64,000 bases of DNA from Saccharina japonica (taxonomy: Eukaryota > Sar > Phaeophyceae > Laminariales > Laminariaceae). The stretch lies in NCBI GenBank assembly GCA_008828725.1, contig MEHQ01003724.1:618664-682663 (forward strand), given 5' to 3'. Made by a program: the position numbers and the translations under genes. Below are positions 12,009-21,762 of the stretch, one piece after another. The notes below the pieces were generated by a model, which saw nothing but the letters and a program-made list of their open reading frames with translations, had not been told where the DNA came from and did no database searches. Numbering within the stretch: position 1 is the first letter of the stretch; every line of letters starts with the position of its first letter.

Positions 12009-15000
12009 GCTATGATGCCATAAATGCGTCTTTAGCGATTGACACTCCTCGTCTTTGAACCGTTTGCTTGCACCACGTCCCTTCTTCATCGGGTCAGGGA
12101 CCGCCAGGAACAGGGAAAACGCGCACCATCATGGGCATCGTGGGGGTCCTACTCGCCGGAGGCTGCCCCCACCCCACCGGCATAAACGACCCCCTCGCCG
12201 GGGCAGCCAAGGTCACAGTCGGTGCTTCCGTTTCCGTCACACCTGGCAAGGGCAAGGGCAAGGGCAAGGGTAAGGGCAAGGGTAAGAACAAGAACAAGAA
12301 CAAGGGGCAGGCCGCGGTTGTGCCCTCTCCCTTCTTCAACAAGGACGTGAGGGTGCTCATCGTGGCTCCGTCTAACGCCGCGGTGGACGAGCTGGTGCTC
12401 CGGCTGTGCCAGGAGGGCGTTCCCGGGTCGGACGGAGGCGTGTTCTTCCCGAGGGTGGTGAGGGTGGGGGGGCCGAGAGGAGACCCAGAAGACGCCGGCG
12501 AAGCGGGTAATGGGGCTGGTGGGGGGATGGGGGGCGGGGACGGAGCGCAGCGGACTCTGGCCGCTGATATTGTGCAGGTGCGTGGTTGGGTGGGTGGATG
12601 GGTGTGAGCGCATTTGCGCTACCTTCTTAGAGGGGATACCGTTGCTTGCTTGGTTCGCTTGAGGGGACACTGTCAATGGCATGTGGTTGTGGCGGGGGAG
12701 CTTTCCAGGCACGCGCGGTGCTGGTTCATATGCGGACAGACCTGTCCACCGATACCCCCAGCTGGGTCGAATTCATAGTACGTAGACAAAGTGAGGAAAG
12801 TGTGACTTTCAAAATTAGTTTTGTCCCGAACAAATACTCCATGGTCTCTTATTGTACGTACTTGATATGTTGTTGGATAGCCGACAGACTGCATGCTCCC
12901 CTCCCCTGTATCGATCTACGTGTTCAGTGTGCAAGCGGAAAATGCTCGTAGACACAGCAGCGCTGCGCGTATCATTTGCTCAAACATGTCCCGTTTTCTT
13001 TCTCATGGCTTCTTGCCCCTTATCCGGTTGGATGCACTTGTGTTGAATTGGTGTTGCGAACGGCAGTCTGTCTCGCTCGATCGACTGGTGGAGGAGCGCA
13101 AAAAAAATCTCCAGGGAAGTTTTCAGGTGAATCCAGGCACAGGCCCGTCGTCGTTGATTTGGAGGGGCAGCGCTTGTTGGTGCAGCAAGCTTCATCATTA
13201 TATTGATGCCATGGTTGATGTCATGATTGATGTCATGGCTGCTTTTCATGACTGATTTCATGGTTGCTTTCATGGCTGCCTTTCGCGTCTTCAAGTGCCG
13301 AAAGTAGCAATTCCTTCGCGGGCTACGTAAGCCCTCGTTGTCTCTCTGTCTCTGTCTCTCTTTTTCCTGTCTCTCTGTCTTTAATCTTCTGGCGCATTGA
13401 TATAATAAAAGGTCACCACACTCGCACATAATTGGTGTAAAAAAGGTGTCGTGTGTCAACTTAACCCGTCTTTCCCGTTGCAACGGCAGAGAAATAACCT
13501 GCTGCTACCTCGGGTGCGTGAGTATGTTGACCCGACCTGATTGATCCCTGAGAGGATCAGGTGCGGCGGAGATAGTCACCTAATTTGTGCGCACGCAACA
13601 TGCTGGTTGGGCGCAAACCCTACGTAGATGCACGTCACCTCCCTTGGCTGTCCGAAGCTTGTTATATATAGCCTTGTCTTCAGCGGTGTCTAATCGTCAA
13701 CCGCGTGCAGGCTGATTTATACTATTAGTACTACTGCTGCTGTAGCATCAGTCTTTTGTTGCTGTTTTTTTTTTTTTTTTGCAGACCTTCGCTGAATGGA
13801 CTCGCGTAACATACCAACCACCAAGTACTTCAGCTACTTCTCCTTGCCGGTCGCTGTCGCTGTCGCTGTGGTGCACTGCTTTGCTGCACTGTTGCTGTCG
13901 CCGTGGTGCACTGCTTTGCTGCACTGCTGCGCTGTACTGCAGTTGTACTGTACTCTACATTTAATTCGCTTCCTTCCTTGTGTATGCTGTTGCTGCACTG
14001 CAATGCTGTGCGTTACTATGCTGTGATATGCCGTGCCGTTCTGTGCCATCACTCTGGCGACAGACAACGTCCCAATTATAAACACCTAATGCATGCCTTA
14101 TACATATATTATGCGTGCCTTATACAATTCCTTATACATACCTTATACATGCCTTAGACGCGTGCTTGCCTTCGAAGGGTAGCTCCTAATTCTTGCTGAT
14201 GCTATGATAATCACTTCATTATAGTATAGTTGCTCTCTATCTCACCCAAGCTGGCTAACCATATTCCAAGATGAAAACAATGGCACGGCCGAGGTTAACG
14301 GCGAACATACTGTAAACTATGAATGACATTCCAATTGGGTACCGTAGTGTTGTCATAAAGGCATTCGCCAAAAAACGGTACAGTAACTCTATCGTACGAG
14401 TAGCCCGGATACGGTATACCTCTACCATATAAAGATGCCTTACACACAAACCTGGTATATCCTATGCATGCCGTATGCATACCTACCTGCAGGCGAACCG
14501 CATGGACATACTCCTCAAGGCGCAGGTGGTGTGCAGCACTCTGTCCGGCAGCGGATCCCAGACCCTCGTAGAGACGATGATGCTCAGCGCCAAACAAGCA
14601 CGCAACGCACCGGCGACGAAGGTAAAGGGAAAAGGGAAGGGGAAGGGAAAGGGGAAGGGAAAGGCGAAGGCTGCCAGTGGCGACGGTGGTGGCGGCGGCG
14701 GCGTCGGGATGCTGTCGTTCGATGCTGTGGTCATGGACGAGGCTGCTCAAGCCGTCGAACCGTCTTCACTGATCCCTCTCAAGCTCAACCCCAGGTATGA
14801 TGGTATGATGGTATGATGGTATGTTGGCATGATACATAGTCACGAGATAGTCGCAAGAAGTTAACAGAAGGTAGTGGAAGACCTCGCGTGAGAAGGAGCA
14901 GGGGCAGTCACGAGAGCGTGGAGATATTTAATTCGGTCGCGGTAAATGTGGTACGAGTGCACGGCAAGCAAGCCGCACAGTAGCAGGAGGAGGAGGAGGA

Positions 15001-16017
15001 GGAGGAGCGCAGGGGTTCTCTTAGATGGCCTGGAGTTTTTTTTTTTTTTTTTCAGTTTGTCGGGCTGGGTTCTGATTAGAATGACTAGAATATGCCCCCC
15101 CCGTGACAGGTGTTTACCGATTCGCATGTTTTATGTTTTTTTTTCCGTTGTCCGAATTTGGTGCGCCCCAACTTGACTTGACAGGGTGGTTGTTATGGTC
15201 GGAGATCCCGCGCAGCTTCCGGCCACAATTTTCTCAAGGGAGGCTGACGGGGCTAACTTCGGACAGAGTCTCTTCCTGAGGCTCCAGCGTGGGGGACACT
15301 CTAAGCTGATGCTGGACACCCAGTACCGCATGCACCCCAGCATCGCCTCGTTCGCCTCCAGCCGGTTTTATCACGGACTCTTGAGGTGATTTGGGTGGCT
15401 CGTGAGCTGATTTAGGTGTCGGGCACTCACTGATCAGCAGCTCTTCTTCCCATCTCCTGTTGCTGTTGTTGTTGTTGTGGATTGTCAATTCATGGCCATC
15501 ATCTAGCCCGTCGTCACAAGACAGGTTGCAATACCCTTACTGGAGTGGAAGACAAAACTCGCCCAGCACATGCCTCCGCCAAAAAAAATGCGACTGATAC
15601 GCCTTCCAGCTACACTCGCCCACGTTCAGTCTACCCCCCCCCCCCCCCCGTGACCCATCCGTTCGTGCAAATCACGGGAGGGGCGTAGCTGTGCGGCAAC
15701 TATTTGCTCGCGCTGCGCGGTGGTGATTGCATGCTGGTACCATACTAACACGTAGTAATACATAGAAATTTCTAGTAATACATAGTAATACATACCTGGT
15801 ACCTGGTAGTAATCGATAGTAACAGTAATACTATTGGTAGTATATAATCAGAATCGACGATGGACCAAAAAACGACATATCGCCCTATGTTTACCCACGA
15901 TATTACTACTCTATTATAGTATTGTTAGGTTCCCCCATAATAGTCAGTGGGGACATGCCCTCCTGCGCCGTGCCCAACCTTTCACGTGTTGGACAGGTCA
16001 TCTATATATATCATGAT

Positions 16018-16088
<71 letters not shown>

Positions 16089-19000
16089 CCTATCTATATA
16101 TCTATCTATCTATCTACAGTAGATCGTCTAGACCCTAGCTGCCGTTCTGAGGTGCTGTGCAGGATCTGTTTAGTACATATCCAACCGAGGAAACATGTCG
16201 TAGATGATGCAGATGATGCAGATTATACGGCTCACCACCCTAAAGAGATATCAGCTACTCTACACCCTACAAATCCTACAGATCATACAGATCATACAGA
16301 TCATACAGATCAGGGCTCTATCTGCCATGAGTAGATCCTACAAAGCATACCGATCATACAGATCAGGGCTCTATCTGCCATGAAAGATCAAAATCATCAA
16401 CTGGGAATTATCTGTATGATCTGTATGATCTGAAGGATCTGTATGATCTGAATGATCTGAATGATCTGAATGATCTGTCCGAGGCGGTCAACCTTTTCTA
16501 ATATTTTCTTGTGCTGTGATCGTTCGTTGATGGTTTTCTTCGTCTATCTACTACTGTTATTGTCTACTTGCCTATTTGCAGGTCTGCCCCGACAGTGACA
16601 GAGGCGTCCCACGCGCAGAACTTCCACAAATTCCCTCGCTTCGCGCCTTACCTCTTCCACAACGTCTCGGCCGGCCGCCTCAAGCGGGGGGCGGCGGGTA
16701 CGGCCTCCACATCTCTATCCAACCCTGTGGAGGTGACGTACATCGCCTCGCTCCTCAAGTGAGTTATTTCACAGTCGGATAATAGTCGGATAGTCAGATT
16801 TAGCGGAGAGGATTTTCCTTCTTTTTTTTTTACAGATGCGTGGAGTAGGGTTTCCCCCACTTGGGACTACACACACCTTTGACAATTGTCCGGACAATCG
16901 ATGCGGGCAATATACCAGGTGCTAAGCAATAGATACAGTCAGTATATTGCAAATAGACTATTAGTAGACTATTGATAGACTGCACTACAGTAGCTATTGG
17001 TTTTGCTATTGGTTCTACAATAGCTTTGATGGCTGACTCAAACGTCCGTGTGTCTAACTCTAACTCTGTTTCCAAGTACTGTGCCTATTAGTAATGTAGT
17101 AATGTAAGTACTTTGTTAGCGTATGTCTAACTCTACAACAGGATCGGGAAGTTGAGTGCAATAGACTGACTGTTCGTTCCACGGTAAATGCGATGGCTGT
17201 ATATTACGCAAACCTACTACGTTTTAATAGTATGTCTCACTCTATTTCCAAGTATCATACTCGGCGAGCAGGAGTAAAATGACTGCTGCAAGGGTTTAAC
17301 ATGTGAAGCGTTAACCCTAACCCTTTACCGTATCCCCTAATGCCTTTCGATCCGCACCGTCGGACCGCTGGCATGGTATGGTATGGCATGGCGTTGTATG
17401 GTATGGCATGGCGTTTTAGAGATCTGGTATGCTCTTTTCCCGCGACGAACTTCAACGGAAGAATAGGCGTGATCACGCCATACCGCAACCAGATACAGGC
17501 GCTTGAGCAAGGCATGTGGACCACTGGACTGAGGCAGGACGGAGTCGAAATATCCACGGTGGACGGGTTCCAGGGGAGGTGAGATTCATAAACCAGAGTG
17601 TATTTCTCCACTCATTTCTTATGCGGTCAAAAACTATCGTATTGTACAGATTCACCGACCTTTTTACGTAGGTACCTGGTCTTCAGCAGTAAGTGAACCA
17701 CTTCCCGGCGGCTTGCAAGAACGTCCAACCAGGTACAGCACTTGTTACTCGGTAGCTGCTGCTGCCTCACTCGGACAGATCATCTATCGATAGATCAGAT
17801 AGATCAGATAGATCATGTACAGATATATCATCTAGATCCTAACCTGCCATTGTGAGGTGCTGTGCAAGATCTGTATAGTACATTGTGAACTACTGTAATA
17901 CGGGGGACCATAGTAAATACGTAGGACAAAATGTTATTACGTAGTAGACATAGGGAAATATAGAAATTTCTGTTTGTACCGTAGGTCCTATTTACTAGTA
18001 TTACTAGTATTACTAGTATCACTAGTATTACTAGTATTATATGAGATTTACTATAGTCCCCCGTAATAATTGCATCGCCCTTGTGTTCGTTATCTTATCA
18101 CCCGTGTTATCTTATCACCCGTGTGTTTCCTTATCACCCGTGTGTTATTTTACCACCCGTGTGTTGTTTCATCACACGTGTGTTATGTGTATCACCCGTG
18201 TGTTTTTTATCACCCGTGTGTTACCTTATCACCCGTATGTTATCTTATCACCCATAGACATATATATATCATCAGCATCGATGCCTCTCGTGATTTTGGA
18301 AATCACCGAAGTTCCTCCTATCGTCTGGGCTCCAGACCGAAATGGAAACGCGTCAGCTCTCGGCGCCTCGCCCGCGCTTTCTCGTCCGTTCTCTCGCGAG
18401 TTGCCTTCTCCGGCCTCCGGCGGGCCTGTTCCCGCTCGCGCTCTCTCGAGGTCGCGCGTCGCCGCCGAGCGCGGCGGCCTTCAATCCGTAGGCTCTTGCG
18501 AGACGGCGGGACATCGACACTTTTTCTTCGAGGCAGGAAGGCTATTTGCGGGGCGTCGAGGTTGTTTCTTCGAGGCAGCAAGATCATTTTGTGGTTGTTT
18601 CTTGGAGATACTCGTACTCATATAATAGCGAGGTTCTACGTATACGTTTTTTTTACCTGTATTTGTTCCAGGATCTTGGGTTTTTTTTCGGTCGCGAGCT
18701 TCGATAGCTCGGTCTCGCAAATGCGACTATCTACCCCCAACTACCTCCCTGGGCGAGCTTTAGTCCCTTCCACCCCTTCGGCCTTGCTTCGTCGGGATTC
18801 GAGTACGATGTTACAGCAGCAAGCACGGCAGCCTTTGTACAGTCAGTACTACCGTAGAACAGTAGTAGTACAATAATACGACAACAAAAAGTTTAGCCGG
18901 TTTTTTCTCGGGTGGATTGTACTGCCTTGGTACTGCTGCTGTAGCTCCCTTTTCAGGGTAGAAATATGAGTTTGTACGTAGAACAACAGCGTAGTACCAG

Positions 19001-20262
19001 GTACAAAGTACTGCTGTTTTGTACGTACGAGGTAGCGAGTAGCTGGTCTGTAGCACTGCTGCTGCTGCAGTAGTACGTACTGCTGTACAGCAGTACTACT
19101 GCTGTGGTTGTAGTGTATAGTGCTGTAGATAAGAGTAGTCTGCTCCGACACGAGAGTCAGAGAAGGATTGAGACCCCCTCCCCGTTGCCGCCAGCTTTGA
19201 AATATCTCGACTATATCCACGCGCAACCGCTTGCTCGGCACGAAGTGTTTTCGCCTCACGACCAAAACTGAGCCCGACACCGGGACCGCGACTGGTGCAT
19301 TTCTGACGCAAACTAAGAAATGAAGTTGCGAACTGAGTATCAACACAGTTAGCGCTTCCTTCTTCCTGCGACACTTGGCATTGCCTTGACTCTGTACGTA
19401 TGTGTCAAATATCAAAACACGAGCGATCGCCATCACATTGTTGTCGTAAATCTTTTAAACTATCCTGAAAACTGAGACTATCCACGGAACACCGAAAGCG
19501 ACTGATCACATTTCTGAGACTGACTACTGCTGAGACTGAGAAATGAGGTTGCGAACTGAATATTTCAACACCCAGCATTCCCTTCTTCCTGCAACACTTG
19601 GCATTGCCTTGATTCTGCACGTCAGATATCGAAACACGACCGAGCGCCATCACATTGTCGTAAATATTGAGGATGGTACGAAATAACTGATGTGCCAGGT
19701 AAATTGCCCTATCCGAAGCATGGGTGCCGGCGAATGCCGGCACCCATGCGGAGCCCTTGTATGTTATATTATCCCCCGTGTGTTATGTTATCACCCGTGT
19801 GTTATGTTCTCACTCGTGTGTTATGTTATCAGCCGTGTGTGTTATGTTATCACTTGTTACAGTGTACGGTATGTACATCCTAAACACCCCCCCTTCCGGC
19901 GTTCGTCTTTCGCCTGCCCTACGTTCAAGACGTCCGACCCCCCCTAGCTTTAACACCGTATGATACGCCCGGCACTGCCGCCCCTGTACTGCTGTTTCAG
20001 GGAAAAAGACATCATGATCTTCTCTTGCGTTCGCGCACCCGAGGAGGAATCGTCCGCGCTGGCCGGCCGCAAAGCTGGCGTCGGCTTCATGGACGACTGG
20101 CGAAGGCTGAACGTGGCCATTACCAGGGCCAAATACGCCATGTGGATCGTGGGGCACTCGGGGGTGTTGAAGCAGAGCCAGGAGTGGCGAGAGCTGATCA
20201 ACGACTCCAGGCGAAGGGACGCTTTCCTCGACTACGCTGCCCCCCCTCCCTCTGCTGGGGGT

Positions 20263-20306
<44 letters not shown>

Positions 20307-21762
20307 TGGTGGTGTTGGTGTTGGTGGTGGAGGTGGTGGTGGTGGTGGCGGTGGTGGTAGTGGTAGTGGTGGTGTTGGTGGTGTTGGTGGTGGTGGTGGT
20401 GCGACTGATGGGCAGTCTCAGAGCGGTAACAACGGTAGTAGTAGTAGTAGCGGCGCACGAGCAGGCACGACAGGTGACCCCAGCTATCGCGAGAGGCAGA
20501 GGCATGTCCACGGGGACCGCTCCGACTGGGAACGGCGACCGGAGCGCGCGCGAGGGGGGGTCAGCGTAAACAACCCCGGCAGTAACGCCGATGCTCGCTC
20601 TTCCAACCAAGCCGCCGCGGATAGCTCATCGGCCGACGCGAGAGGCTATTCCGGCTTCCGCTTCAACGAAAACAGAGGTGGTGCTCCCGCGGGGCAAGGC
20701 ACTCTACGCTTCACGCACAACCAACAGACAGGAACGACAAGTGTTGGGGTGGCGCAAGGCGGTGCAACAAGGGCGGCTGCGGTGGGGCAAGGTGGTGGTG
20801 CCTCGATAGGCGGCGACAACGCGGGGTTTTCTGTTGGACACCCCCCCCCTGCCCCACCCGGCGCGACGCCGCCAGTGGACTACGCCAGCCTTGCCAGGCC
20901 GCGCGAATGCCACCAGCCTGCCGACGACAACGCCAGCGCTAAGCGGAGTCGCGGTGGTGGCGGAGACTACGACCGTCGAGCCGAGGAGGAGGGGGCGGCA
21001 GGAGGCTACCAGAGTCAAGCCGCAGGGCGGGAAGGAGGAGACTGCCAGAGTCAAGCCGCAGGGCAGGCAGGAGAAGACTACCAGCGTCAAGCCGCAGGGC
21101 GGGCAGGAGGAGACTACCAGAGTCAAGCCGCAGGGCGGGCAGGAGGAGACTACCAGAGTCGAGCCGCAGGGCGGGCAGGAGGAGACTACCAGAGTCAAGC
21201 TGCAGGGCGGGCAGGAGATTACCAGAGCCAAGCTGCAGGGCGGGCAGGAGGAGACTACCATAGTCAAGCCGCAGGGCGGGCAGGAGGAGACTACCAGGGT
21301 CAAGCCGCAGGACGGGCAGGAGGGGACTACCAGAGTCAAGCTGCAGGGCGGGCAGGAGGAGATTACCAGAGTCGAGCCGCAGGGCGGGCAGGAGACTACC
21401 AGAGTCGAGCCGCCGGGCGGGCAGGAGGAGACTACCAGGGTCGAGCCGCAGGGCGGGCAGGAGGAGATTACCAGAGTCGAGCCCCAGGGCGGGCAGGAGA
21501 AGACTACCAGAGTCGAGCCGGAGGGCGGGCAGGAGGAGACTACCAGAGTCGAGCCGCAGGGCGGGCAGACACGGGAGTTCGCGCCTCGGAGGCCAGCGAT
21601 ACCCAGGCGCGCGGGGGGGGGGACTACCAGAGTCGAGCCGGAGGGCGGGCAGGAGGAGACTACCAGAGTCGAGCCGGAGGGCGGGCAGAAACGGGAGTTC
21701 GGGCCTCGGAGGCCAGCGATACCCAGGCGCGCGGGGGGGGGGGCTATAAGAGAAGGAGGTGA
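7173..21762 (+). CDS. Sen1/senataxin-type superfamily 1B helicase, complete
   Basis: This is a predicted 5'-3' RNA/DNA helicase of the Sen1/UPF1 clade. In that family it resolves R-loops and acts in transcription termination in the nucleus. Exons are 7173-7954, 8529-8610, 9488-9631, 10785-11669, 12098-12577, 13067-13126, 14493-14794, 15185-15385, 16582-16758, 17420-17578 and 20001-21762. Every phase matches, giving 1677 residues. The N-terminus (1-260) is acidic and Ser/Gly-rich, with a repeated ESGFIPFSR motif. The Sen1 lead-in is FYRAALRW followed by VPTEFESLLEYQ. Motifs in order: GPPGTGKT (about 632), APSNAAVDEL, MDEAAQ (about 893), VGDPAQLPAT (about 917), QYRMHP (958), ITPYRNQ, STVDGFQGREKD and NVAITRAK (about 1128-1135). 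All catalytic residues are present. Two Gly-Lys inserts interrupt the core. The start at 7173 is preferred for its AAAAC context and sensible composition. In-frame ATGs at 7050 and 7110 are alternatives. Confidence 0.93.
8529..8610 (+). CDS. Helicase exon 2 (Sen1 FYxxxLxW lead-in)
   Basis: A short exon between a CCCCTCTAG acceptor and a GTAAGA donor. Only the frame that continues phase 2 from 7954 and ends in phase 0 at 8610 joins the next exon cleanly. It gives FYRAALRWVF, the conserved Sen1 start block. A competing frame reads GCPVCGEDG and looks like a zinc ribbon, but its phase cannot be carried into the next exon. Confidence 0.75.
9727..9800. mobile_element. 74-bp hairpin element, TCCGGAAAT...ATTTCCGGA
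   Basis: The arms at 9727-9746 and 9781-9800 are inverted copies (GTCCGGAAATGTAAGGACCG against its near-perfect complement) around a 34-bp loop. It lies in helicase intron 3. It has the size and form of a very small MITE. No second copy was noticed in this window. Confidence 0.6.
10632..10657. repeat. Interstitial TTAGGG array
   Basis: Four head-to-tail GGGTTA units lie in helicase intron 3. The unit matches the TTAGGG telomere type. Degenerate TTAGGG-like units also occur at 62823-63178 and as AACCCTAAC near 10208 and 17308. Confidence 0.85.
11881..12007. repeat. (TAC)n microsatellite
   Basis: A long CTA/TAC trinucleotide array with a few TACC interruptions lies in helicase intron 4, shortly before the Walker A exon. 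The poly-Tyr/Leu frames across it are artefacts. Confidence 0.95.
12098..12577 (+). CDS. Helicase exon 5: Walker A exon with Gly-Lys insert
   Basis: It begins exactly at GPPGTGKTRTIMG after a GGGTCAG acceptor and carries the motif Ia region LIVAPSNAAVDELVLRL. Between them is a low-complexity insert of alternating Gly and Lys, then Asn-Lys, encoded by an AAGGGC-type hexamer array at about 12247-12308. A second Gly/Asp-rich stretch precedes the donor. Confidence 0.92.
14205..14440. repeat. Dispersed repeat family R1, copy 1
   Basis: It shares blocks with copies at 44880-45120, 51410-51730, 56130-56440 and 60620-60905. Shared blocks include GATAATCACTTCATTATAGT, a TCTCACCCAAG block, and a TTCGCCAAAAAAC block followed by a CTCTAT-CGTA end. 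It sits in the intron just before helicase exon 7. It is non-coding and is called a family because the block order is kept. Confidence 0.55.
14493..14794 (+). CDS. Helicase exon 7: DEAA-box exon with second Gly-Lys insert
   Basis: It reads ANRMDILLKAQVVCSTLSGSG, a Gly-Lys run (about 14620-14666), a Gly run, and then the Walker B region FDAVVMDEAAQAVEPSSLIP. It ends in phase 2 at CCCAG|GTATGA and joins the next exon to restore R-V-V-V-M-V-G-D. Confidence 0.92.
16019..16116. repeat. (TATC)n microsatellite
   Basis: A near-perfect tetranucleotide array of about 24 units lies in helicase intron 8. Confidence 0.95.
16270..16480. repeat. Inverted pair of 9-bp tandem arrays, AGATCATAC and its complement
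   Basis: The left block (about 16276-16375) repeats AGATCATAC. The right block (about 16410-16475) repeats its complement GATCTGTAT, drifting to GATCTGAAT. The two blocks can fold on each other as a long hairpin within the helicase intron. A duplicated AGGGCTCTATCTGCCATGA segment lies between. Confidence 0.8.
17897..18068. mobile_element. TIR element family M1, copy 1
   Basis: The ends are inverted: TAATACGGGGGACCATAG on the left and its complement CTATAGTCCCCCGTAATA on the right. Inner blocks GTAGGAC and GTAGGTCCTATTTACTAG are also inverted. The centre shares AGGGAAATATA with copies at 50036-50150 and 51795-51922. There is no coding capacity. Extra ACTAGTATT units enlarge this copy. It is located in helicase intron 10. 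Confidence 0.8.
18090..18255. repeat. Minisatellite, TTATCACCCGTGTGTTA-type unit
   Basis: About nine degenerate units of 15-17 bp lie in helicase intron 10. A second block of the same unit occurs at 19764-19856 in the same intron. Confidence 0.85.
18290..18620. other. GC-rich anomalous block in helicase intron 10
   Basis: This stretch is far richer in G+C than the surrounding intron. It has CTCTCG/CGAGAG motifs and a twice-repeated CTTCGAGGCAG. Open frames exist on both strands (for example 18318-18587 minus, very Arg-rich), but none is recognisable. It may be a fragment of an inserted gene or element. Confidence 0.4.
19315..19667. repeat. Direct duplication of about 135 bp
   Basis: 19315-19452 and 19539-19667 align over their whole length. 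Shared blocks include AACACTTGGCATTGCCTTGA and GCCATCACATTGT, with scattered substitutions and small indels. No open frame is kept in both copies. Confidence 0.75.
19718..19749. repeat. Perfect 14-bp-stem hairpin with GAAT loop
   Basis: GCATGGGTGCCGGC, loop GAAT, then GCCGGCACCCATGC. It is a perfect GC-rich stem-loop in an otherwise AT-leaning intron, directly before the second TTATCACCCGTGTG block. Confidence 0.9.
19764..19856. repeat. Minisatellite, second TTATCACCCGTGTG block
   Basis: About five units of the same 15-19 bp repeat as at 18090-18255, in the same orientation. It lies upstream of the last helicase exon. Confidence 0.8.
20001..21762 (+). CDS. Helicase last exon: motifs V-VI plus repetitive tail
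   Basis: It opens with REKDIMIFSCVRAP and NVAITRAKYAMWIVG, closing helicase domain 2A. After about residue 1165 it becomes a Gly-rich run (GGC/GGT array, 20258-20402). A Ser/Gly/Asn-rich linker follows, then about 18 copies of a 12-residue unit close to GDYQSQAAGRAG (about 21000-21750), twice broken by RASEASDTQARGGG. The tail ends KRRR. It resembles RGG-like nucleic-acid-binding disorder, which is an inference. Confidence 0.9.
21000..21750. repeat. 36-bp coding minisatellite in the helicase tail
   Basis: Head-to-tail 36-bp units encode the 12-residue helicase tail repeat. Because the unit is a multiple of three and lacks stops in most frames, several frames on both strands stay open across it. 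Two 33-bp units and two longer inserts keep the coding frame intact. Confidence 0.92.
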
